In this document: positions 1-6,889 of the stretch, piece by piece
Layout of the letters: each line of letters opens with the position of its first letter
Numbering within the stretch: position 1 is the first letter of the stretch
NCBI GenBank assembly: GCA_947037905.1
Contig: CAMQUX010000004.1
Location: forward strand, 1 to 21,110
Reading direction: 5' to 3'
Source: an uncultured Desulfovibrionaceae bacterium
GTDB lineage: Bacteria > Desulfobacterota > Desulfovibrionia > Desulfovibrionales > Desulfovibrionaceae
DNA: 21,110 nt
The notes under the pieces: model-generated
Databases searched by the model: none
Told to the model about the DNA's origin: nothing
What the model saw: only the letters and a program-made list of their open reading frames with translations
Made by a program: the position numbers and the translations under genes

Positions 1-821
1 CTTTTGTTGTTGCTCGTTTAGCAGTTGGACAAATATCTCCACTCACACTTGGTGCGTCTAGATGGCTTGTTGCTCTTATAGCACTCTCAATCTTCACACT
101 TCCTAAACTAAAACAAGAATGGCCTATAGCAAAAGCATTTTTGCCAAACATTCTTCTTGCTTCGCTAACTGGTATGGCAATGTTTGCGCCACTTAGTTAC
201 TTTGCTGCACAAACAACCACTGCTGCAAATTTAGGACTTATATCTGTTACATCTCCTATGTTTGTTCTTGCTATCTTAGCATTTAAAGGCGAAAAACAAT
301 CTAAAAATACTTGGATTGGTTGTACTATTGCACTACTAGGCTCTGTATACCTTGTTACAGGTGGTAGCTTAGAAACACTCACTTCTTTAAAACTTGTTAA
401 AGGTGATTTGATCATGCTTATTGCTGCTCTTGGTTTTGCAGTATATAGTATATCTATCCGTTCAATCCCTGAAGGATTATCTCAAAGTTCTATGCTAACA
501 CTTCTTGCTTTCTTTGGGCTAGTGTTTATGTTCCCTATGCTTATTTGGGAATGGACAACTCCTGCGTTCGTATTTAACCTCAATGCAAAAGTTATCTTTA
601 GTATAGCATTTACAGGTCTTGGCGCATCTCTTGTTGCTTGGTGGACTTATAATACTGCTATTGAATACGCAGGTGCTGCTCTTGCAAGTATCCTTTATTA
701 CACACTACCACTTTTTAGCGCGCTTTTAGGATTTCTTGTTTTAAAAGAAGCTATCTCAAGCACTCAGCTAATTAGTGCTGCACTTATTATTGGTGGCATT
801 TACTGGTCATCACGTAAATAA
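1..821 (+). CDS. EamA/DMT-family permease, 5' end cut off by the window
   Basis: The reading frame is open from base 3 to the TAA at 819-821, so the true start lies before the window; about 273 residues are visible. It is almost entirely hydrophobic, with roughly nine membrane helices visible in two similar halves, as expected for the 10-helix drug/metabolite transporter superfamily (usually about 300 residues). EamA-like features include the R-W in the first visible helices, the Y-F-A-A-Q helix with A-N-L-G-L-I near residues 70-85, and in the second half the W-W-T-Y-N-T-A helix followed by a Y-Y-T-L-P-L segment. Members export amino acids, metabolites or drugs across the inner membrane; the substrate cannot be read from this sequence. 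About 100 bp and a dyad separate it from the hydroxylase operon, so a shared transcript is not implied. Confidence 0.85.
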   Translation, partial: FVVARLAVGQISPLTLGASRWLVALIALSIFTLPKLKQEWPIAKAFLPNILLASLTGMAMFAPLSYFAAQTTTAANLGLISVTSPMFVLAILAFKGEKQSKNTWIGCTIALLGSVYLVTGGSLETLTSLKLVKGDLIMLIAALGFAVYSISIRSIPEGLSQSSMLTLLAFFGLVFMFPMLIWEWTTPAFVFNLNAKVIFSIAFTGLGASLVAWWTYNTAIEYAGAALASILYYTLPLFSALLGFLVLKEAISSTQLISAALIIGGIYWSSRK

Positions 822-845
822 TACTGGTCAATACAAAAATAATTT

Positions 846-890
846 AATAGGTATAGTATTTACTGAAAATATGTGAATACTATACTTATT
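846..890. promoter_or_regulatory. Long dyad overlapping a candidate sigma70 promoter
   Basis: The arms 846-863 and 873-890 can pair over 18 positions (16 Watson-Crick pairs plus G-U pairs at 850/886 and 861/875) around a 9-base loop. The dyad contains a plausible promoter: TTTACT at 859-864, a 16-base spacer, and TATACT at 881-886, which would give a leader of about 29 bases before the ATG at 922. The right arm is followed by TAATAGAAAC rather than a run of T, which makes an intrinsic terminator for the upstream permease less likely. An operator for a dimeric regulator of the hydroxylase operon is the favoured reading, but it is an inference. Confidence 0.45.
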
Positions 891-921
891 TAATAGAAAC
901 TATTTGCAAAGGACACTTCTC

Positions 922-1437
922 ATGGCTAAAACAACAGAAAATATTCTCCCAAGTGGAGAAAAAGAACATGTAACACTACATGTTAACGGTGAAGATATAT
1001 CACTATTAATAGAAGCACACTGGACACTTTCTAAAGTGCTTCGCAATGGCTGTTCCCTAACAGGAACAAAAGAAGCGTGCGATGCTGGTGCATGTGGTGC
1101 ATGTACTGTTTTAATTGACGGTATAGCACGCCCTGCGTGCATGCTTTTAGCGCGTGAGCAAGTTGGAAAAAAAATAGAGACCATTGAAGGGCTCGAAAAA
1201 AACGGACAACTTCACCCTATTCAAGAAGCATGGCTTGAAGAATATGGCGCACAGTGTGGGTTTTGCTCACCTGGGTTTATTATGACAACAAAAGCGCTAC
1301 TAGCAAAAAATCCAAACCCAAATGATGATGAAATAAAAGAAGCCCTCGGTGGTAATCTTTGTCTTTGTGATAACTACGAACATATCATTCTTGCAGTTAA
1401 AAGTGCTGCTAAAAAAATCGCAAAAGGAGGAAAATAA
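922..1437 (+). CDS. Molybdenum hydroxylase [2Fe-2S] subunit
   Basis: This is the small iron-sulfur subunit (171 residues) of a xanthine dehydrogenase-family enzyme, carrying electrons from the Mo cofactor to FAD in the cytoplasm. The N-terminal plant-ferredoxin-like domain holds the first cluster with Cys53, Cys58, Cys61 and Cys73. The C-terminal helical domain holds the second cluster with Cys112, Cys115, Cys147 and Cys149 (CGFC, then CLC). The usual C-R-C-T-G-Y is here C-L-C-D-N-Y, and the residue before Cys53 is Ala rather than the common Gly. The ATG at 922 is chosen over a TTG at 904 because AAAGGA at 908-913 is correctly placed for it and the TTG overlaps that site. The stop shares one base with the next start (TAATG). 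Length is normal for the family (about 150-175). Confidence 0.93.
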   Translation: MAKTTENILPSGEKEHVTLHVNGEDISLLIEAHWTLSKVLRNGCSLTGTKEACDAGACGACTVLIDGIARPACMLLAREQVGKKIETIEGLEKNGQLHPIQEAWLEEYGAQCGFCSPGFIMTTKALLAKNPNPNDDEIKEALGGNLCLCDNYEHIILAVKSAAKKIAKGGK

Positions 1438-3803
1438 TGCCTCGTTCAAGCTCAATAGGAAAAGACGTTATTCAAAAAGATGGCCGTGCACGTGTAACAG
1501 GTGAGGCAAAGTTCTATGCCGATTACCAAATCGGGGGACTTTTACAAACCCGCATTCTACGTAGCCCATACCCTGCAGCAGATATTCTATCAATAGATAC
1601 AAGTCGTGCAGAAGCACTACCAGGTGTAAGCCTTGTAATGACTCATTTAAACTACCCACAAGCATTTCGTAGCAGCCTCTATTATGTTGGCGATTTAGTT
1701 GCAGCAGTTGTGGCAAAAGATACTGAGACTGCAGAAGAAGCTTTAGAGCTTATTACAGTAGAATACGAACAAAAAAAATTCGTACTCAGCTTAGAAGATG
1801 CAATGAAAGAAGACGCTCCAGAAGTTTTTGAGGGCGAAAAAAATAATCACGACTGGGAATTCCACGCTTTCTTAAGCGACAGAGACCCAGAAACTCGTCT
1901 GTTTAAAACAAAAACTCCTGGTCCATATAACGGCTTTGGAGATATTGAAAAAGGCTTTGAAGAGGCAGATTATATTATTGAGAAATCAAATATATCATAT
2001 GCTCTTTGTAAAGCACCTGCTATGGAATCTCGAGGCTGTAGCATGAACTATGATGGAGTAAAACTTCAAGTTTATACCCACTCTCAAGGTATGCATGATG
2101 AAAAATATGCGCTAGCACAAGTTCTTGGCATAGGTCAGGATAAAATAAACTACGTATCACCTTATACAGGTGGTGGTTTTGGTGGTAAAAATCCAGCAGT
2201 TCAAAATAGAAATATTCCATCACATTATCTTATAATAGCAGGTCTTGCTTGTCTTGATCTTAAAAAACCTGTGCACTGTGCCTATTCTCGTGAAGAAGAA
2301 ATGGTTTGCGCTTGGTCTCGTGGTAGTAGTGTTGATGTAAAAATAGGCTTTAAAAAAGACGGAACACTTACTACAATGGATTATACTCACCGTCAAGAAA
2401 CATGCTCAGGTGGAGACAAATGGCCACCTAAAAATGCTATGCTTGCAACTGGTGCAGTGCTCTATTCTCGTAACTGTGAAAATTTACGTGCTAAAATCAA
2501 CTACATAAACACTAACCGTTTCACAGCTGTTGGCTGGCAAGGTTATGGCGTTCCTGAGGGACATTTTGGCGTTGAAACTACTATGGATACAGCCGCTTAT
2601 GAACTAGGTATCGATCCTGTTGAACTACGCAAAAAAAACTGCATGCGTGCAGGTGATATCGATGCTGGTTGGGATCCACTTACTTATATATCAGCATATA
2701 TTTCTGGCTCAGGCATTGAAGAATGTCTCGATGCTGGTTCTGAACGTGTTAGCTGGAAAGACAAATGGCAACATCCTGATAAAAAAGCATCACGTGTTCG
2801 TAATGGACTGGGCGTTGCAATTTTTACTATGGGTGCTGGTCGTGTTGGTCAAGGTAACTCAAGTGAAGCTATTGTAAAAATCTATCATGATGGATCAGTT
2901 GCTCTTGTTTGTGCTCTTTCTGATATGGGACAAGGACAACATACAGTACAGTGTCAAATTGTTGCTGAAACACTTGGTATTCCTTATGAAAGAGTAGGAC
3001 TTGTAGCACATGATACAGACTCAACTCCATTTGCAACTCTTGCAGCTGGTAGTTGTGGTACTTGGATTCAAGGTTGGGCAACATATGAAGCTGCTCGTGA
3101 TGCTAAAAAACAACTTCTTGTGCTTGCAGCTGAAAAAATGAACCGTAAACCAGAAGAATTAGATACTGGTACAAATGGTGTGTTTGTAATAGCTGATCCA
3201 AAAGAAATTATCAGCTATCAAGATGCATTTGGTGCTATTGGCCATTACGGTGGACCTCATGAAATAATTGGTATCTACGTTAATAACAACCCACATGAGC
3301 GTTGTTTAAAAGACGGAAATCCTGAACATATCCTTATTCCTAAAGAAAAAGGCGCTCAATTTATTAGTCTTGATGTAGATACTGAAACAGGTATTATTTC
3401 TAATATTCGTATAACCATGGCTCAAAATGTTGGGCGTGCACTTAACCCAAAAATTGTTGAAGGACAGTTATCAACCTCACGACATGGTCTTGATAATGCT
3501 GTGCTTGCAAATGATTGTATTGTTGATAAAAGAAATGGGTGGCTTATGACACCTAACTTAGTCGACTACCGTTTTAGTACTGCACTTGAGTGTGATGTAG
3601 ATACTGTTATTTTAGAAATCTTTGACCCAAGCCATCCTTTTGGAGCTTCTGCTTGTGGTGAAGGTGCTGCGTGTCCAACGCTTGCTGCTTTCTCTAATGC
3701 TATTTACAATGCTATTGGTGTTCGTTTACTAGAAACACCTTTCACTCCAGAGAAAATTCTTGAAGGACTTGGAAAAATTCAGTCTAAAACTAAAAAGAAA
3801 TAA
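1437..3803 (+). CDS. Molybdenum hydroxylase, molybdopterin-binding large subunit
   Basis: This 788-residue protein is the catalytic subunit, of normal length for separate Mo subunits (about 770-790). It has an N-terminal hammerhead domain (about 10-120) and two Mo-cofactor domains. Visible motifs are TGGGFGGK at 244-251, the D-M-G-Q-G-Q-H cofactor loop, G-S-C-G-T where G-S-x-x-T is expected, and near the C-terminus GEGA with the likely catalytic glutamate at about 742. The segment that is A-F-R-G-F/Y-G in xanthine dehydrogenases reads G-W-Q-G-Y-G at 366-371, so the usual substrate-binding Arg is Gln368. Hydroxylation or reduction of an N-heterocycle, aldehyde or aromatic acyl-CoA are all possible; the substrate cannot be named. 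It is translationally coupled to the upstream gene, with GGAGG in front of its start. No xdhC-type maturation gene is in view. Confidence 0.92.
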   Translation: MPRSSSIGKDVIQKDGRARVTGEAKFYADYQIGGLLQTRILRSPYPAADILSIDTSRAEALPGVSLVMTHLNYPQAFRSSLYYVGDLVAAVVAKDTETAEEALELITVEYEQKKFVLSLEDAMKEDAPEVFEGEKNNHDWEFHAFLSDRDPETRLFKTKTPGPYNGFGDIEKGFEEADYIIEKSNISYALCKAPAMESRGCSMNYDGVKLQVYTHSQGMHDEKYALAQVLGIGQDKINYVSPYTGGGFGGKNPAVQNRNIPSHYLIIAGLACLDLKKPVHCAYSREEEMVCAWSRGSSVDVKIGFKKDGTLTTMDYTHRQETCSGGDKWPPKNAMLATGAVLYSRNCENLRAKINYINTNRFTAVGWQGYGVPEGHFGVETTMDTAAYELGIDPVELRKKNCMRAGDIDAGWDPLTYISAYISGSGIEECLDAGSERVSWKDKWQHPDKKASRVRNGLGVAIFTMGAGRVGQGNSSEAIVKIYHDGSVALVCALSDMGQGQHTVQCQIVAETLGIPYERVGLVAHDTDSTPFATLAAGSCGTWIQGWATYEAARDAKKQLLVLAAEKMNRKPEELDTGTNGVFVIADPKEIISYQDAFGAIGHYGGPHEIIGIYVNNNPHERCLKDGNPEHILIPKEKGAQFISLDVDTETGIISNIRITMAQNVGRALNPKIVEGQLSTSRHGLDNAVLANDCIVDKRNGWLMTPNLVDYRFSTALECDVDTVILEIFDPSHPFGASACGEGAACPTLAAFSNAIYNAIGVRLLETPFTPEKILEGLGKIQSKTKKK

Positions 3804-3841
3804 CTGTACGAAAAACATATAGTGCACAATAAGGAAAAATT

Positions 3842-4819
3842 ATGAAACGTTTTACGCATATAAATGCAACAAGTGCAGAGCATGCAGTATCTTGTTTGCA
3901 AGAATATAAAGACAGCTCCTATGTTATAGCAGGTGGTAGTGATTTACTAGGTTGCTTAAAAGACAATCTTTGGATGCAAACTCCAGAAGCTATTGTAAAC
4001 TTAAAAACAATTGAAGGGCTTTCTTATATAAAAGAAGAAGGTTCAACACTGCACATTGGTGCATTAACAACTCTTACAGAAGTTGCTGAGTCAAGCATTG
4101 TAAAAAAACTTGCTCCTGCCCTTGCAGAAGCAGCAAGACGCACAGCCTCTCCTTTACTACGCAACATGGGCACACTTGGTGGTAATATTTGCCAAGAGAA
4201 CCGTTGTTGGTACTATCGTTATCCAAGTAAACTTGGCGGACGTATAGACTGTGTACGTAAAGGTGGCACAAAGTGTTTTGCGGTTATTGGCGAGCACAGA
4301 TATCATTCTATTTTTGGCGCTGTTAATAAATGTATTGCAGTAAATCCAAGTGACACTGCTCCTGCTCTTATAGCTTTAAATGCAACTATTAAAACAACAA
4401 AGCGTACTATTGCAATAGATGAGTTTTTCTCTGCAGCACATGGTGCGGGTTCTACTATTTTAGATAGAGATGAAATTGTTCTTGAGATACTTGTGCCTGT
4501 AGCAGCAAAATCTGCAGTAAGTGCTTTTAAAAAGATTGCTTTTAGAAAATCTATAGATTTTGCACTTGTAACTTGTGCTATTGCATTAGAAAAAGATGCA
4601 GATAAAATAACTGCAGTACGAATATGTTTAAATGGTGTCTATAATAATCCAATGCGTTCACAAGAAGCAGAAGAATTTTTGCTTGGAAAAGTGCTCACAG
4701 AAGATATAGCAAAAGAAGCTGGAGAAATCGCTTTACAAAATGCGAAATCCCTATTCCAAAATATATATAAAGTACAACTAGCAAAAACTCTTGTGGCAGA
4801 TACACTTCTAAGTTTATAA
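3842..4819 (+). CDS. Molybdenum hydroxylase FAD subunit with an extra cysteine-rich (likely [4Fe-4S]) loop
   Basis: This 325-residue protein is the FAD-binding subunit of the same enzyme. The FAD motifs are AGGSDLL (30-36) and GTLGGNI (110-116), followed by the C-terminal CO-dehydrogenase flavoprotein domain (about 220-322). Straight after GTLGGNI there is a cysteine-bearing insertion with Cys117, Cys122, Cys137, Cys145 and Cys164. As I recall, the beta subunit of 4-hydroxybenzoyl-CoA reductase from Thauera binds a [4Fe-4S] cluster through Cys122, 138, 146 and 155. The first three spacings here match closely, and the gene order (small, large, FAD) equals hcrCAB. A cluster in this subunit is therefore likely; the aromatic substrate is not proven. 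AAGGA (3831-3835) precedes the ATG. A strong terminator follows the gene. Confidence 0.9.
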   Translation: MKRFTHINATSAEHAVSCLQEYKDSSYVIAGGSDLLGCLKDNLWMQTPEAIVNLKTIEGLSYIKEEGSTLHIGALTTLTEVAESSIVKKLAPALAEAARRTASPLLRNMGTLGGNICQENRCWYYRYPSKLGGRIDCVRKGGTKCFAVIGEHRYHSIFGAVNKCIAVNPSDTAPALIALNATIKTTKRTIAIDEFFSAAHGAGSTILDRDEIVLEILVPVAAKSAVSAFKKIAFRKSIDFALVTCAIALEKDADKITAVRICLNGVYNNPMRSQEAEEFLLGKVLTEDIAKEAGEIALQNAKSLFQNIYKVQLAKTLVADTLLSL

Positions 4820-4864
4820 GTTTTTATAGCTTATAATTTTTATGACTTATAAAAAACCGCAAAT

Positions 4865-4910
4865 AAAAAAGCTCTTCTAATAGATATTATTAGAAGAGCT
4901 TTTTTATTTT
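4865..4910. terminator. Intrinsic terminator, probably bidirectional
   Basis: A perfect 12-bp stem (4871-4882 with 4888-4899) around a 5-base loop is extended by six A-T pairs (4865-4870 with 4900-4905), with a T-rich tail to 4910. The A-run on the left makes it usable from both strands. It sits between two convergent units, the hydroxylase operon (+) and the DUF4396 gene (-), and should end both transcripts. Confidence 0.9.
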
Positions 4911-5020
4911 GCAAAAATTATATTAGTCATTTTTTTTATTATAACTAACTAATTATATCCCATACAACTAAATGGATATATAGTTTGATGTTTTTGCATT
5001 TATATTAGCATATATTTATA

Positions 5021-6127
5021 CTACATAGCGTGCTTTATACCCAATTTAATAAGTAAAACATTCATAGGATACGCAAGAAAAAAACCTGTAAGCATAGCAA
5101 ACTGCATCAAAAACCAAAACTGAAAAGATGCTCTATTCATTACTGTTTCTGGTGAATATTGAATAAAAGTAAGCATAAATACGTACATACCTATTTGCCA
5201 TGAGGTGAGCGATAAAAAATCTGCCTTGAGCGCTCGTAAAAATGCACGTTTTGGCTCAATACGTTCCATTTGTTGAATAGCAACATATTGAAAATACACA
5301 CCAATTAATAAGGCTAGTATATAATCTAAACCCCAGCCTGCTATAAGTGTTATGCCAACTATTCCAGATACTGTTTCCCCTATTATATCAGCAAGCATAC
5401 ACCCAGCGCCACAGTGTAGGGTAGAGAGTGTCACACCTTGCCATTTTGATTTTTGCTCCATTGGCATTGACATTGACATTGGCATGGATTTATTTTTCAT
5501 ATCCATGCTTGCGTCCATATCCATGTTTGCGTTCATATCCATGTTTGCGTCCATGCTCATAGATGTATCCATGTTCATGCTTGCATCCATATTCATACTT
5601 CTACTCATGTTCATGTTTGCGTCCATGTTTGTGTCCATGTTTGTATCCATGTTCATGCTGTCCATATTATCTTGCATTTCCACATTTTTGCGGCTTTTAC
5701 TCATATTATTTTTTATATTCTTAATACTTGCGCTCATATTACCCATGGGCATGGCTTTCATCTTTATGCGATTACTTAAATTCATAGCTTTTATTTTCAT
5801 AAAACTACTCATATTCATAAAATTCTTGTTCATGAGACTGCTCATATTCATGAAATTTTTATTCATGATATTAGCCACATTTTGAGCATTCTTATTTCTA
5901 TTTCTTTTAAAAGTTATTTGATATTTTTTGTTTACTGGCTTTTGAGGATATTTTGGGCGCCCAAATGATAGGTAAGCAATTAGACCAAACCACGATGCCC
6001 AGAGCATTGTTAGTATCCAAACTACTCGCATAATCGGCATGGATTGTACATATTTCTCCGTATCAAAGTAAGTCCATAGGCTCAGTAACACTGCTGATAA
6101 AATAAAAAAAATTGCGATACTATTCAT
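5021..6127 (-). CDS. DUF4396-type membrane protein with a long methionine-rich loop
   Basis: The 368-residue protein has two N-terminal helices (about 3-20 and 34-55), a long polar loop (56-228), then a DUF4396-like core with about four helices (245-265, 268-285, 308-323, 335-360). The core opens with TLHCGAGC (236-243), a His/Cys cluster I recall as characteristic of DUF4396; the family has no settled function. The loop contains 38 Met in residues 88-223 and no His or Cys. Residues 57-149 have no acidic residue and many Lys/Arg; residues 151-210 have 12 Asp and one Arg. Lys/Arg flanking the helices places the loop and both termini in the cytoplasm by the positive-inside rule. GAGAGG precedes the ATG. 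It stands alone, facing the hydroxylase operon across a shared terminator. Copper or other soft-metal binding is suggested by Met density, but is only an inference. Confidence 0.8.
   Translation of the reverse strand: MNSIAIFFILSAVLLSLWTYFDTEKYVQSMPIMRVVWILTMLWASWFGLIAYLSFGRPKYPQKPVNKKYQITFKRNRNKNAQNVANIMNKNFMNMSSLMNKNFMNMSSFMKIKAMNLSNRIKMKAMPMGNMSASIKNIKNNMSKSRKNVEMQDNMDSMNMDTNMDTNMDANMNMSRSMNMDASMNMDTSMSMDANMDMNANMDMDASMDMKNKSMPMSMSMPMEQKSKWQGVTLSTLHCGAGCMLADIIGETVSGIVGITLIAGWGLDYILALLIGVYFQYVAIQQMERIEPKRAFLRALKADFLSLTSWQIGMYVFMLTFIQYSPETVMNRASFQFWFLMQFAMLTGFFLAYPMNVLLIKLGIKHAM
5459..5866 (-). repeat. In-gene repeats encoding the Met-rich loop
   Basis: The segment coding for residues 88-223 contains at least two repeat families. 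One is a 33-bp unit present twice (5798-5863), encoding N-K-N-F-M-N-M-S-S-L/F-M. The other is a run of 12- to 18-bp units (about 5459-5677) encoding variations of M-D-T-N, M-N-M-D-A-S and M-D-M, with up to four near-perfect 12-bp copies near 5605-5655. All unit lengths are multiples of three, so copy-number changes would keep the frame. Confidence 0.8.
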
Positions 6128-6462
6128 AATAACCTCTCAAATTTGATGATAAATATTTGAACGAATCCTCAAAATACTGAATTCTTAAAATAGCTGACTC
6201 ATCAGTTGCTAACAATTTATTAAAAATTTATTTTCCTCGGTTTATTAAAAAAATACTCAATCACTAGGAAAAAACTATTATTTTATAAAGCACCCCAAAA
6301 AAAATAATAAGAAATTTCAATAAGTTCAGAGCTTAGCAAAACTTATAAGAGTTTAAATACTAAAAAATTATATCTATTAACAAAGAGAGTTTCATGAAAT
6401 AAAATGCAGTGTAAAACAAAATAAACTTTATAAAACACGTAGTTTATACGATTCAACAAAAT

Positions 6463-6515
6463 AAATATGAGCAATAGTATAGGAAAAATCTTGCTATACT
6501 ATTGCTCATATTTTT
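6463..6515. terminator. 20-bp perfect hairpin terminator
   Basis: Arms 6463-6482 and 6494-6513 are perfectly complementary around an 11-base loop, followed by T residues to 6514. The left arm begins with A residues and is preceded by A/T-rich sequence, so it may work on both strands. On the minus strand it lies about 375 bases beyond the holB stop and could end the purA-holB transcript. On the + strand there is no recognised gene upstream of it. Confidence 0.8.
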
Positions 6516-6734
6516 ATCTGGTACATATTCTTGTGTAGAAAAAGTTTTTTATCGCAGAAAACATTTTCATTATTAGAGAGTTAGAAACAAATACAAAAAA
6601 ATGTTAGCCAAAATGAAATTTTGCAACTATTGCTTAACAAAATATTCATATTAAATAACGCTGTTATTATACTATTATCTAAAATTTATCTTATGTTTAA
6701 AAGTTAGCGATATCTATTTATGAGACTTTAATGT

Positions 6735-6814
6735 TGTGTGCTTGTTTAGCTGTGTGGTTGTGTGACTGTGTGGCTGTTTGGCTGTTTGGCTGTTTGGCGG
6801 CGTGGCTGTTTGTT
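6735..6814. repeat. Degenerate 8-bp tandem repeat, ten units
   Basis: Ten consecutive octamers follow the pattern TGT[G/T]TGGC. Units 6 to 8 (6775-6798) are identical, and the others differ at one to four positions. The tract is G/T-rich with only two A residues on the + strand, in sharp contrast to the AT-rich surroundings. It lies about 75 bases beyond the holB stop codon. Confidence 0.9.
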
Positions 6815-6889
6815 AGATTCTAATTTATTCCTACTATCAAATTAAAACTGATCAATCTAGCACATTTAAATTTATTCTATTATATATTT

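Larger units (their letters stand above)
6128..6889. other. 762-bp non-coding region between two minus-strand genes
   Basis: No credible long reading frame is seen on either strand. The region holds, from left to right: the presumed promoter and leader of the DUF4396 gene near 6128-6200; a ribosome-binding-site-like AAAGAGAG followed by ATG-AAA-TAA at 6382-6402; a 20-bp hairpin terminator at 6463-6515; very AT-rich sequence with no structure I can name; and an octanucleotide tandem repeat at 6735-6814. No tRNA-like cloverleaf was recognised. Confidence 0.6.

Noticed and set aside
904..921. TTG start extending the [2Fe-2S] subunit by six residues
   Set aside because: The extension covers the AAAGGA site that serves the ATG at 922, and family members start shortly before the ferredoxin domain.
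4820..4857. First AT-rich hairpin after the FAD subunit as a terminator
   Set aside because: The stem is nearly all A-T with an imperfect loop; the hairpin at 4865-4910 is far stronger and better placed.
5352..5885. 177-residue + strand frame opposite the DUF4396 gene
   Set aside because: It is an antisense shadow of the Met-rich repeats (ATG on one strand reads as CAT on the other); it has no ribosome-binding site and no family features.
6128..6889. tRNA or other structured RNA gene
   Set aside because: No cloverleaf, T-loop GTTCGA or other recognisable RNA motif was seen; only the terminator hairpin stands out.
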